Origin: Treponema sp.
GTDB lineage: Bacteria; Spirochaetota; Spirochaetia; Treponematales; Treponemataceae
Length of the DNA: 17,582 nt
Direction: 5' to 3'
NCBI GenBank assembly: GCA_031290005.1
Contig: JAITOJ010000050.1
Span: 1 to 17,582, forward strand
Position 1 is the stretch's first letter. Every line of letters starts with the position of its first letter. Below the pieces are notes generated by a model. It ran no database searches. It saw only the letters and a list, made by a program, of their open reading frames with translations, and was not told where the DNA came from. The translations under genes were made by a program, and so were the position numbers. Positions 1-7,536 of the stretch are shown here, piece by piece.

Positions 1-36
1 CGCGCCCGCGGCGAGAATTCTGCGGCGATGAGGCAT
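1..36 (-). CDS. 5' end of an unidentified gene leaving the window
   Basis: Read on the minus strand, an ATG at 36-34 is preceded by a perfect AGGAGG (complement of 44-49) with seven bases between. Twelve codons follow without a stop (MPHRRRILAAGA) before the window ends. The basic start could be the n-region of a signal peptide, but nothing identifies the product. Upstream, a weak TTGAAC (94-89) with AT-rich TATTAT/TTATGC sequence around 73-66 could be its promoter. The call rests on the ribosome-binding site and the open frame only. Confidence 0.45.
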   Translation of the reverse strand, partial: MPHRRRILAAGA

Positions 37-49
37 AGGATACCCTCCT

Positions 50-297
50 GAAAAAGAATTTTGTTGCATAATATATATGGATAAAATTGTTCAAAATGGG
101 ACATTTTTTGAGGGATTTGGGCGAGTTTTTTTGCTTTTTTTTGCTTTTTTTCTGCTCTGTCCCTTGGAATTGCTCTGAGATTGGCTTTTTCGCTTTTTTC
201 TGCTCTGTCCCGCAAGCTCTGTCCCTAAAATCAATTTGAGAAAACTAATTGCCGCCGCCCTGTTTGCCACACAGCAATTCCAAATTCACGCCGCCGC
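50..297. repeat. T-rich gene-less stretch with CTGTCCC direct repeats
   Basis: No convincing gene lies here. Runs of T alternate with GC at 126-152. The word GCTT(T)n-CTGCTCTGTCCC occurs at 143-163 and 192-211, and a shorter GCTCTGTCCC at 216-225. The 17-base GCAAGCTCTGTCCCTAA at 212-228 recurs exactly at 9193-9209, in the other repeat-rich gap. The seven-base core CTGTCCC, or its complement, also appears in the 23-bp array and in the purine-rich repeats of the bat operon. Confidence 0.7.
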
Positions 298-326
298 TTG
301 ACACTCTTTCCTTGTTTTGCTATACT
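298..326 (+). promoter_or_regulatory. Consensus sigma-70-type promoter
   Basis: TTGACA at 298-303 is followed by exactly 17 bases and then TATACT at 321-326. The -10 is preceded by TGC (318-320), giving an extended -10. It is the best match to a housekeeping promoter in the window. Predicted start is near 333, about 30 bases before the ATG at 363. The extended -10 string TGCTATACTCC is shared with the moxR promoter. Confidence 0.8.
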
Positions 327-362
327 CCCTCGCATAACCCTTTTGGAGAAGGAGGAGCGCAC

Positions 363-668
363 ATGATAACCCACACAACAAGACTTGCACGGAAATCTAA
401 CGCAGCACACTTCAACGCTGCCAACCCTGGCTGGAACACCGCAACCCCCACCCTAAATTATCAACACTCTTTACATCTGATTTTGTGCCCCCCCCCCCCC
501 CCCCCCCCGGACGGCGCGGGTCGCACCTTTCAACGCTGCCATCCATGGCAGGAAAGCGCGCAACTAACTAGCGTAAACACCACATATATTCTCGTGAAAT
601 CACCGGTTCTTTCCGCAGGGGAAGGCCGGTTTTTTTATATCTTATGGCCGCAGTGCACACGGGACTGA
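363..668 (+). CDS. Small ORF crossed by a poly-C tract, possibly phase-variable
   Basis: The ATG at 363 has a strong AAGGAGGAG ribosome-binding site at 349-357 and lies about 30 bases downstream of a consensus promoter. The product is not recognised. It begins MITHTTRLARKSNAAHFNAA, reads through 21 consecutive C as seven prolines, and in the present frame continues to 668, beyond the terminator at 602-636. With one C fewer, or two more, translation would stop at 565-567, before the terminator, and add a second FNAA motif matching the one upstream of the tract. The third frame stops at 569-571. The sequence thus looks like a small gene in an off or elongated phase. The alternative is a small RNA whose ORF is incidental, or a decayed gene. 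The ORF extends upstream to 249, but the promoter and ribosome-binding site favour 363. Confidence 0.4.
   Translation: MITHTTRLARKSNAAHFNAANPGWNTATPTLNYQHSLHLILCPPPPPPPDGAGRTFQRCHPWQESAQLTSVNTTYILVKSPVLSAGEGRFFYILWPQCTRD
405..554 (+). repeat. Pair of 32-base direct repeats with hairpins flanking the poly-C tract
   Basis: Positions 405-436 and 523-554 are near-identical: both contain TTCAACGCTGCCA followed by nCCnTGGCnGGAA. Each has a dyad: GCCA-ACCC-TGGC in the first and CTGCCAT-CC-ATGGCAG in the second. They lie on either side of the C run, 118 bases apart, inside the small transcription unit. The shared bases encode FNAA in frame 0 before the tract and FNAA in another frame after it. Confidence 0.75.
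488..508 (+). repeat. Homopolymeric tract of 21 C
   Basis: Twenty-one consecutive C, uninterrupted, inside the small ORF. Such tracts change length by slipped-strand mispairing, and homopolymeric G/C tracts are known contingency switches in treponemes (tpr loci of T. pallidum) and other host-associated bacteria. Here a length change would alter the C-terminal reading frame. The exact count could also be affected by assembly error. Confidence 0.9.
602..636 (+). terminator. Rho-independent terminator
   Basis: ACCGG at 602-606 pairs with CCGGT at 626-630. After a small bulge an inner stem continues with CTTTCC (609-614) against GGGAAG (619-624), including one G-T pair, closed by a GCAG loop. 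Seven T follow (630-636). It matches the promoter at 298 and bounds a transcript of about 300 bases. Confidence 0.75.
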
Positions 669-870
669 TAAGGGTCTTACTTCGGGCGGCGGAAGGAGCT
701 TCCGCCGCTGGGCAGTAGGGGCTTCTTACCTGGGGCGGAAGGGGCTTCCGCCCTGGGACAGAAGGGGCTTCCGCCCGGGGACAGAAGGGGCTTCCGCCCG
801 GGGACAGAAGGAGCTTCCGCCCCAGGGCAGAAGAGGCTTCCGCCGTAGGGCAGAAGAGGTTTCCGCCGGT
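667..870. repeat. Nine-unit, 23-bp tandem array of potential hairpins
   Basis: The CTT(C/A) landmark recurs at 676, 699, 722, 745, 768, 791, 814, 837 and 860, an exact 23-base period. Each unit is centred on AAG-(three bases, mostly GGG/GAG/GGT)-CTT. Arms pair perfectly in some units: GCGGCGGAAG/CTTCCGCCGC at 686-708 (10 bp) and GGGCGGAAG/CTTCCGCCC around 745 (9 bp). In later units the left arm is GGGACAGAAG and pairing is partial; unit 3 is degenerate. The first unit (GATAAG-GGT-CTTAC) instead resembles the array at 9256. Two further hairpins follow: CCGTCC-GTA-GGACGG at 889-903 and GGGCA-AAA-TGCCC at 905-917. No gene is recognised inside. Confidence 0.85.
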
Positions 871-959
871 GGGTGTTTTTTGGAAAAACCGTCCGTAGGA
901 CGGAGGGCAAAATGCCCAAAACAATAGCCGGGCGGGCGTTAAGCGCCAAAGGAGATTAT

Positions 960-3545
960 ATGAAAAAGCAATTCATGCTTTTGGGAGCCCTGGCTCTGGC
1001 CTTGGTGCTCGTAACTATGGGGTGCAAAGAAGTCACGGATTCGGTCAGTGGCGGCGATGTTACCTACACGGTGGAGCAGGAGGGAGGCTCGTCCAGTGTG
1101 ACGGACTCAACCCACATTAAACTCAGCTTTAGCGCGGCGTTGAGCAGCCTGACTACAGGAGAGATCAACGTAAATAATGATGAAGGCGCAGTAACCAAAG
1201 GTACGCTGACCGGCGAGGGAGCGGTATGGCGTCTCGCGCTAGCCAGCGTTACCACCCAGGGGAACGTAAAGGTTTCCATCACCAAATCCGGCGTAGAAAG
1301 CGCTGTTAAGACCGTGACTGTGTACAAGGCAGGGGCTCCGGCGGACACGGCGGTCAGCGCGCTTGACCTCACCGCTCTGGTTACTGCCCCGGTAAAAGAC
1401 GGCGCGCCGGTAACCACGGCGATTAATACGGCGCAATACACGGGAACCGTGGCGTGGCAGACGAGCGAGGGCACGGCTTTTAACGGCTCTTATTTCGCGG
1501 CCTCCACGGTCTACAAAGCACTGGTTACCCTTGGCGCGAAGACCGGCTACACCTTTGACGGCGTTACAGCAGACAGCTTTACCTACTCAGGCGCAATAGT
1601 AACCAACGGGGCGAACAGCGGTGTTATCACTATCACCTTCCCGGTTACCGCTGGAGAGGGACAGGATACGGTGGTGAACCTGGTGTCCCTGGACGGCAAG
1701 GTTACCGCACCGGTGAAAGACGCGGAGCGGGATACTGCGGCGATTAATACGGCGCAATACACGGGAAGTGTCACGTGGCAGACGAGCGACGGCTCGACTT
1801 TTACCGGCTCTTATTTCGCGGCCTCCACGGTCTACAGGGCACTGGTTACACTCCGTGCGGAAACCGGCTACACCTTTGACGGCATTGCGGAAAACGCTTT
1901 TACCTACACGGGCGCGGCCTTGGTGACCAATGAGGCCAATAGCGGCACGGTCACCATCACCTTCCCGGCAACGGAGGCGATTCCGCGGGTCAGCGCGCTT
2001 GACCTGACCGCGCTGGTTACCGCACCAGAGAAAGACGCCTCGCCGGTAACTAATGATATTTACACGACGCAATACACGGGAAGCGTCACGTGGCAGACGA
2101 GCGGCGGCTCGACTTTTAACGGGTACACTTTCGCGGCCTCCACGGTCTACAAGGCTCGCCTTACGCTCCGCGCGGAGAGCGGCTACACCTTTGACGGCAT
2201 TGCGGCAGACAGCTTTACCTACACGGGCGCGACCTTGGTGACCAATGAGGCCAATAGCGGAACGGTTACTATCACCTTCCCGGCAACGGAGGCGATTCCG
2301 CGGGTCAGCGCACTTAACCTGACCACGCTGGTTACCGCACCGGTGAAAGGCGCGGAGCCGGTAACTACGGATATTTCCACGGCGCAATACACGGGAAGCG
2401 TCACGTGGCAGACGAGCGACGGCTCGACTTTTACCGGCCAAACCTTTGCGGCGGCCACGGTCTATAAGGCTTTGGTTACGCTCCGCGCGGAGAGCGGCTA
2501 CACCTTTGACGGCATTGAGGCAGACAGCTTTACCCACACGGGCGCGACCTCGGTGACCAATGCGGCGGACTCAGGCATTATCACGATTACGTTTCTGGCA
2601 ACGGCGGACGCGGTAGTCAGCGACTTTAACCTGGCCGCTCTGGTTGACAGACCGGTGAAGGACGCGGCGCCGGTTACGGAGATTGACGGAGCGCAGTACA
2701 CCGGTAGTATCGCGTGGCAAAAGAGCGACGGCTCGGCCTTTACCGGCGACGCTTTCGCGGCGGCCACGGTCTATAAGGCTTTGGTTACGCTCAGCGCGAA
2801 ACCCGGCTACACCTTTGATGGCGTTGCGGCAAACAGCTTTTACTTCCAGTACGGATCCAACCTGGTGACCAGCAACAATGCGGCGAATAGCGGCACGGTT
2901 ACCATTACTTTCCCGGCAACAGCGGACGCGGTGGTCAGCGCGCTTGACCTGACCGCGCTGGTTATCGCACCGGTGAAAGGCGCGGCGCCGGTAACTACGG
3001 CGATTGACGAGGCGCAGTACACGGGAAGCGTGGCGTGGCAGACGAGCGAGGGCTCGGCTTTTAACGGCGCAGCCTTTGCGGCGGCCACGGTCTACAGGGC
3101 CCGCCTTACGCTCACTGCGAAGCCCGGCTACACCTTTTCAGGCGTCCTGGCAGACAGCTTTATCTACACGGACGCGACTGCGGTGAACAATGCGGCGCAC
3201 AGCGGCGTGATCACGGTTACTTTCCCGGCGACAGCGTATATGGTGGGCAGCGCGGTCATTACGGTGGGCTTCACCGACTACGGTGAAATCACGATTACCG
3301 GGGACGATGGACGCAACGTCATCTCGAAATCCGGCGTATTCGGACCAACAAGCCTGCACTTGAGCGCGGAGGGCTACACCAACGTGGTTTGGTATGTGGA
3401 CGACGGGGGCAACCCTAGCTCTGGAAACGACATCACGCTTAACGCGACTGCTTATGCTGCGCAGAAGCACTCAATCACCTTTACCGGATGGGCAAACGGC
3501 CACCGGTATTCGTCGCAACCCATACCTTTTACGGTACTCAATTAA
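960..3545 (+). CDS. Large secreted lipoprotein with six ~105-residue repeats
   Basis: Predicted surface or periplasmic lipoprotein of 861 residues; specific function unknown. The start at 960 is chosen because AAAGGAG lies just upstream and the product begins with a lipoprotein signal: MKK, a hydrophobic core, and lipobox VTMGC with Cys22. Residues ~35-125 look like a bacterial Ig-like domain. Six tandem repeats fill 132-761, each with the pattern LDL..LVTAPVK, AQYTGSV.WQTS.G, F.A.TVYKA.VTL, GYTFDG, VTN.A.SG.ITITFPAT. The last ~100 residues are a different beta-rich domain. The repeat style is common in surface proteins of gut anaerobes and treponemes; adhesion or matrix binding is inference. 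The stop codon lies within the ribosome-binding site of the next lipoprotein gene, implying co-transcription. No promoter was found; the hairpin array lies directly upstream. Strong DNA identity between repeats makes copy-number change likely. Confidence 0.88.
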   Translation: MKKQFMLLGALALALVLVTMGCKEVTDSVSGGDVTYTVEQEGGSSSVTDSTHIKLSFSAALSSLTTGEINVNNDEGAVTKGTLTGEGAVWRLALASVTTQGNVKVSITKSGVESAVKTVTVYKAGAPADTAVSALDLTALVTAPVKDGAPVTTAINTAQYTGTVAWQTSEGTAFNGSYFAASTVYKALVTLGAKTGYTFDGVTADSFTYSGAIVTNGANSGVITITFPVTAGEGQDTVVNLVSLDGKVTAPVKDAERDTAAINTAQYTGSVTWQTSDGSTFTGSYFAASTVYRALVTLRAETGYTFDGIAENAFTYTGAALVTNEANSGTVTITFPATEAIPRVSALDLTALVTAPEKDASPVTNDIYTTQYTGSVTWQTSGGSTFNGYTFAASTVYKARLTLRAESGYTFDGIAADSFTYTGATLVTNEANSGTVTITFPATEAIPRVSALNLTTLVTAPVKGAEPVTTDISTAQYTGSVTWQTSDGSTFTGQTFAAATVYKALVTLRAESGYTFDGIEADSFTHTGATSVTNAADSGIITITFLATADAVVSDFNLAALVDRPVKDAAPVTEIDGAQYTGSIAWQKSDGSAFTGDAFAAATVYKALVTLSAKPGYTFDGVAANSFYFQYGSNLVTSNNAANSGTVTITFPATADAVVSALDLTALVIAPVKGAAPVTTAIDEAQYTGSVAWQTSEGSAFNGAAFAAATVYRARLTLTAKPGYTFSGVLADSFIYTDATAVNNAAHSGVITVTFPATAYMVGSAVITVGFTDYGEITITGDDGRNVISKSGVFGPTSLHLSAEGYTNVVWYVDDGGNPSSGNDITLNATAYAAQKHSITFTGWANGHRYSSQPIPFTVLN
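1353..3242 (+). repeat. Six in-frame DNA repeats of 309-321 bp
   Basis: Units begin at 1353, 1674, 1989, 2304, 2616 and 2934, and all spacings are multiples of three (321, 315, 315, 312, 318). Units 2-4 are closest, sharing long identical blocks around the codons for YTGSVTWQTS and GYTFDGI and the VTNEANSGTVTITFPATEAI ending. Domain gain or loss by recombination would keep the frame open. Confidence 0.9.
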
Positions 3546-3555
3546 GGAGGAAGAC

Positions 3556-6090
3556 ATGAAAAAACACATCAACATACTGTTTGCCTGTGTCATTATGGGC
3601 GTATTCGCCCTGGCCGGGTGCGAAAACCCGGCAACGGAAATGGAACCCGCCGGTCCAAGCGGCGCGGTCGTGGTAACCTTAGGGACGCCCTGGGGGGCGG
3701 GCACAAATGGCGCGCGGACAATCTATCCGGCAGCCCTGGACGGCCTTGAATTTACCCGCTATGAACTGAGCTTTCCCAGCGGCCCCGTAGCGCACGAGCC
3801 GGTCGGGCTAATCGCGGGCGAAAATCCCCCGATACTGCTTGTTGCCGGCCAGTGGGTGATCAGGGTCACGGCGTACAGCGGCGCGGGCGAGGACGAGGCC
3901 GCCATCCTGGGGGGAGAAAGCGCATCGTTTTATATAACCGATGGCGAAACTACCCCCGTGTCCGTCACCCTGGGTACGAACACCGCAGGGGCGGCCGGTA
4001 CGCTCAGCTATTCCGTTACGGCTCCAGAAGGCGCTGAGGGCAGCCTCACCGTGCAGACAGCAACGCAATGGGCGGTCGAGGGCGGCACAATCCCGCTGGA
4101 AGCGGGTGTCAATGAGGATACGCTCAGCCTTCCCGCCGGGGAATACCGCCTGTCTGTCAGCCTGTCCAAGGCCGAACATCACGCGGGACGGACAGAAATT
4201 CTGCATATCTATCCGGACATGACCAGCACGGCAACCTACACCTTTGCGGAGGACGACTTTATCGGGGTACAAACCCTCAATCCTGCCTACGGCGATTTTA
4301 CCGGCGTAGTGGGAGCGACTTTACTGCCAAGCAACGCCGCGACGATTAGCGCGGCAAAAGGCGGCAACACGGCGGTTTTCGCTATTGTGGGCGGCGGTAC
4401 GGATGTGGCAACCATTGATGCCGGCACGGGCAGATTGACTCTGGTGGAAACAGGGGAGCTCACGGTGTCGCTTATCATCACCACGGCGAGCGGTGTAGCT
4501 ACCCACATGGGACAGGCCTGGGTTAATGTGACGAGGCGGCCCTCCCACGGCGTTACCGCGCCTGACCCAAAGACGGAAAACGGCGTTATCGCCACGGTTA
4601 CCCTTGTTCCGGCAGGCCCCCAGGAAGTGATTGGTACTACGGTTACGGCCCGGGTAACTTTGAGCGGCACAGTAGCAGCGGCAGGGGCCTTTACCATCGA
4701 CCTTGTTTCCGCCAAGGCCGCCTTGGTGACCAGCCAGAAGACCAAGACCGTAGCGGCAAGCGACCAGCCCACGGACACCTACAACTTTACCTTCACCATG
4801 CCGGATCAAGATGTGGATGACTTTGTTTTTACCTTCATATTCACGCCCTCCCTGGGCGGCTCGGTAACTATCAGCGACACCACGCCTGAATTCGGCCAAG
4901 TCCTGACTGCCGACGCCACTGATATTACCGGCAGCGACAATCTGTTGTATCAGTGGATACGGGGTATCGGTACTCTGATTGGCTCGCCCTCCGCGGACAA
5001 TACCTACACCGTAGATGCGGCTGATGTCCCCTATACCCTCAAAGTACGGGTTACCGCGTCCGACGCGATTGGCCAGATAGACTCTGACGCCACCAGCCCA
5101 GTCGCCAAGGTCGCGGCCATACCGCCGGTCTATACCGCATCCGCACCCAGTGCCGCCGCCGATGTGCAAATTACATCCGTGGCCGGTTCCGCGTCAGGGA
5201 CGACCAAGCTCACCTTTACCCTTGCGGCCAACCCGGCAAACGAGGCGGCGTATCTTGAATATGCCATCGCGGCGAGCGCACCCGCGGGCGGCGGCACGGC
5301 AATCCCCGCATCGGGAACGCCGACCGGCAACATAACCACCACCAATGGCGACAAGGTGTGGATACGGGTCAAAGAGACCCCCGGCCGCTTTCCCGGCGGA
5401 TGGGTGGTAGGGCCGGTAGTAACCGCGTCGCCTGGTCTTGACCCGGCAACGATTGCCAATGCGGGCTCGCTTTCGGCCTACATTACGACCTACTGCATGG
5501 GCGGGACTGCGGGATCCCCCGCGGCTATGAAGTTCACCGGCGCAATAAGCGCCGCAAATCTGGCTGCGGTACGCGACGCGGTGGACGCCGCCGGAACCTA
5601 CGTCATCTGGGACCTGAGCGAAGTAACAGGCAGCCTGACTGCCGTCGGGATAGGGGGTGCGCTTTACAATATCGGTTCGTCTTCCGCCCAACCCGGCAGT
5701 GACAAGATAAAGGGCCTGATCCTGCCTGCGGGCATGACCTCCATCGGTGACAGGGCGTTCCAGAGTTGTAGCAGCCTGACCAGTATCACTTTGCCTGCGG
5801 GTCTGACCTCCATCGGTCAGTATGGGTTCGCTGGATGCACCGGCCTGACCCGCATCACCCTGCCCGCGAGCCTGGAATCCATCGGCGGTTATGCGTTCAT
5901 GTACTGTAGTGGAGGCTACCTTTATGTAACGGTACTCCGGGAAACAGAGCCGCTGACAACGCTGGGGATTAGTGCTTTTGCCAACACAGGCACTGCGGGC
6001 ATCGGCGTCGGCGTTCTGATTTATGTGCCTTCCGCCAAGTTAGCGGATTACAAAGCGATATGGAGTCAGTACGAGAGCTATATACATTAG
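3556..6090 (+). CDS. Lipoprotein with C-terminal BspA/TpLRR-type leucine-rich repeats
   Basis: Predicted exported lipoprotein of 844 residues. The ATG at 3556 follows AAGGAGG (3544-3550). The N-terminus MKKHINILFACVIMGVFALAGC has a lipobox ending at Cys22. Residues ~40-240 form a beta-rich domain often seen in treponeme lipoproteins. The middle (~240-640) looks like Ig-like or fibronectin-like modules, including a segment around LYQWIRG and YTLKVRVTASD typical of repeated surface Ig folds. Residues ~716-800 hold three BspA-type (LRR_5) repeats: LILPAGMTSIGDRAFQSC, ITLPAGLTSIGQYGFAGC, ITLPASLESIGGYAFMYC. In this family such repeats bind host or bacterial surface components (BspA of Tannerella, TpLRR of Treponema). 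The C-terminal VPSAKLADYKAIWSQY segment is the usual cap of these proteins. Adhesion is inferred, and the ligand is unknown. It is the second gene of a likely two-gene lipoprotein operon. Confidence 0.87.
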   Translation: MKKHINILFACVIMGVFALAGCENPATEMEPAGPSGAVVVTLGTPWGAGTNGARTIYPAALDGLEFTRYELSFPSGPVAHEPVGLIAGENPPILLVAGQWVIRVTAYSGAGEDEAAILGGESASFYITDGETTPVSVTLGTNTAGAAGTLSYSVTAPEGAEGSLTVQTATQWAVEGGTIPLEAGVNEDTLSLPAGEYRLSVSLSKAEHHAGRTEILHIYPDMTSTATYTFAEDDFIGVQTLNPAYGDFTGVVGATLLPSNAATISAAKGGNTAVFAIVGGGTDVATIDAGTGRLTLVETGELTVSLIITTASGVATHMGQAWVNVTRRPSHGVTAPDPKTENGVIATVTLVPAGPQEVIGTTVTARVTLSGTVAAAGAFTIDLVSAKAALVTSQKTKTVAASDQPTDTYNFTFTMPDQDVDDFVFTFIFTPSLGGSVTISDTTPEFGQVLTADATDITGSDNLLYQWIRGIGTLIGSPSADNTYTVDAADVPYTLKVRVTASDAIGQIDSDATSPVAKVAAIPPVYTASAPSAAADVQITSVAGSASGTTKLTFTLAANPANEAAYLEYAIAASAPAGGGTAIPASGTPTGNITTTNGDKVWIRVKETPGRFPGGWVVGPVVTASPGLDPATIANAGSLSAYITTYCMGGTAGSPAAMKFTGAISAANLAAVRDAVDAAGTYVIWDLSEVTGSLTAVGIGGALYNIGSSSAQPGSDKIKGLILPAGMTSIGDRAFQSCSSLTSITLPAGLTSIGQYGFAGCTGLTRITLPASLESIGGYAFMYCSGGYLYVTVLRETEPLTTLGISAFANTGTAGIGVGVLIYVPSAKLADYKAIWSQYESYIH

Positions 6091-6123
6091 CATGAGCGAG
6101 CCAGTTTGATAGAGGCAGGGTAT

Positions 6124-6191
6124 GATAGAGGAATAGAGAAGGCGGGGGCTTTGGCAAAACGCTGAGGCCCTGCCAATCTCTATTCGTCTAT
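6124..6191. repeat. Palindromic purine-rich element, copy 1
   Basis: ATAGAGGAATAGAGA at 6125-6139 pairs with TCTCTATTCGTCTAT at 6177-6191 (14 of 15), around a centre containing GGGGGCTTTGGCAAAAC and GCCCTGCCAA. It lies between the lipoprotein gene and the next ORF. A related copy at 8999-9093 has different but still complementary arms. Confidence 0.8.
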
Positions 6192-6233
6192 GAAGGCGTG
6201 GCGCGTCCTGTTGGGGCGAAAGAGAGTAGATAT

Positions 6234-6818
6234 ATGTGTTTAGATGATGTAGCAAATGTTTTTACCATACTCGGTTTTTTTGTTGCGATAATTGCGGTAA
6301 TTGCGGCGTTCTTTATTCCGCGCAAGATTATGGTGGATCAGATATACGCAGACTTGGTATCCGAATATCGTAGCCCGGAAATGGGCGGAGCGATACTGTC
6401 GATCATCGACTTCTTTGTGGAAGATTGCGGACGGTCGCTGGAACGAATACCAAAGGAGTATGAAACCCGCTATAACATGGAAATTCGGGACAAACTAAAG
6501 GAAGTGAAAAAACTGGAGAATGAACCAATTGATTTTGCCAAAACCCTGCATTTTCAGCGGCGTTTGGTAGCTCAATACTATTGGGATATGGCAACCCTGC
6601 GCTATACATACCATTTCCCCCGTTTGTCAAAAAAGCAGTTACGGCACTTTATGACAGAAAATGAGACGAAATTGTTAAACCTTATTTTATACATGGGAAT
6701 CGCGGCGACGAAGGTCATGCTGGACATTGGCGCTATTGACCCGGCCCCAGAAGACGACATAAAAATGAATAACCTTATTTGCCAACTTTTTGAAGAAGTT
6801 GAGGCATGGGATGTATGA
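6234..6818 (+). CDS. Membrane-anchored helical protein, unknown function
   Basis: This 194-residue protein has one N-terminal membrane span (about residues 8-30, VFTILGFFVAIIAVIAAFFI) followed by IPRK and a charged, mostly helical domain, so the C-terminus is probably cytoplasmic. I do not recognise the family; the shape resembles DUF4760-like one-span helical proteins, but no motif proves this. The ATG at 6234 is preferred over an in-frame GTG at 6198 because the duplicated copy at 9130 preserves this ATG and its AAAGAGAG leader but not the upstream frame. It overlaps the next gene by ATGA, so the two are probably translated together. The first 22 codons and about 40 bases upstream are duplicated at 9094-9192. 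Its neighbours are toxin-antitoxin genes, so a defence or stress role is possible but unproven. Confidence 0.7.
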   Translation: MCLDDVANVFTILGFFVAIIAVIAAFFIPRKIMVDQIYADLVSEYRSPEMGGAILSIIDFFVEDCGRSLERIPKEYETRYNMEIRDKLKEVKKLENEPIDFAKTLHFQRRLVAQYYWDMATLRYTYHFPRLSKKQLRHFMTENETKLLNLILYMGIAATKVMLDIGAIDPAPEDDIKMNNLICQLFEEVEAWDV

Positions 6819-7393
6819 AAATGATTGTTATTATTTGGTTTAGTATTGCACTCGCAATGATTGCTGGAATATTTTTTCTCTTGTTTGATTTTTTAATTCC
6901 AATTCATAAAGAAATGTCTTTTGTTCCGATGGTAAGGGTATCAACCAGCACAGATAACGGGCAAAACTATTATGAAGATAGAACAAAAGTTATGCCATCA
7001 TATAAACCTTTTTATGTAAAATTTACGATTTCAGTTAAATCCTATGGTCGACTATGGTCGATGAAGAACAATATTGTACCATTGAGTATCGAATATCCTG
7101 CCTGTGCAGAAATTGATGACTATTTTAATGCGAGACCTGACAACGATAAAAAAGCAGACGTAACTACAGAACTGCAAAAATCGGCCCACGATAAACAAAA
7201 AATAAAAGTAGCGAAATTCAATATTGTTGCCTCTGCACATCCAAAGAAAACTGAAATTATCTTCTATTGCGAGAAGTTTTCAGAAGAAAATAATTCTATC
7301 TCGTTCATGGTGAAGTTTGATAAACCAAACAAAGGCGCTACACATCAGGTTCACAAAGCTTATACAACAAAGGTCACTCTACGAGACCCATGA
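6815..7393 (+). CDS. AT-rich membrane-anchored protein, unknown function
   Basis: 192 residues, not recognised. An N-terminal hydrophobic segment (about residues 3-25) acts as a membrane anchor or uncleaved signal. The remainder is polar and probably beta-rich, with a long lysine-rich stretch. The ATG at 6815 overlaps the previous stop (ATGA) with GAGG at 6801-6804; an in-frame ATG at 6806 is the alternative. The gene is visibly more AT-rich than the lipoprotein and bat genes, which fits horizontal acquisition. A perfect tandem CTATGGTCGA duplication lies at 7042-7061. With the upstream gene it forms a two-gene membrane pair of unknown role. Confidence 0.72.
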   Translation: MKMIVIIWFSIALAMIAGIFFLLFDFLIPIHKEMSFVPMVRVSTSTDNGQNYYEDRTKVMPSYKPFYVKFTISVKSYGRLWSMKNNIVPLSIEYPACAEIDDYFNARPDNDKKADVTTELQKSAHDKQKIKVAKFNIVASAHPKKTEIIFYCEKFSEENNSISFMVKFDKPNKGATHQVHKAYTTKVTLRDP

Positions 7394-7536
7394 TGTTATT
7401 AGTGTTCTGTCCGTACGTTTTTATAAAGCGTTCACCATTACCGCACTTGCCGAACAGCCCGGCGCGCAACTGCGACGGGTGGCACGGTCTATGGCAGTGG
7501 CGCGGGGGGCAATTCCAACACGGCCAGCATCGGGGC

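Noticed and set aside
488..508. Poly-C tract as a pure sequencing or assembly artefact
   Set aside because: The length may be imprecise, but the flanking promoter, ribosome-binding site, repeats and terminator give it a biological context, so it was kept with a caution.
667..870. The 23-bp array as a CRISPR
   Set aside because: Units are directly adjacent with no spacers of unique sequence, and no cas genes are present.
677..949. Minus-strand repeat proteins over the 23-bp array
   Set aside because: The apparent repeats (PGRKPL, PRAEAPS) arise from translating the tandem array; a 23-base period rotates the frame each unit and no ribosome-binding site supports them.
1064..2767. Long open frames on the minus strand opposite the repeat lipoprotein
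   Set aside because: They mirror the repeated codon pattern of the lipoprotein, lack ribosome-binding sites, and have arginine- or valine-rich low-information products.
3394..3555. Upstream extension of the second lipoprotein gene
   Set aside because: It would overlap the first gene by 152 bases; the ATG at 3556 has a perfect ribosome-binding site and lipoprotein signal.
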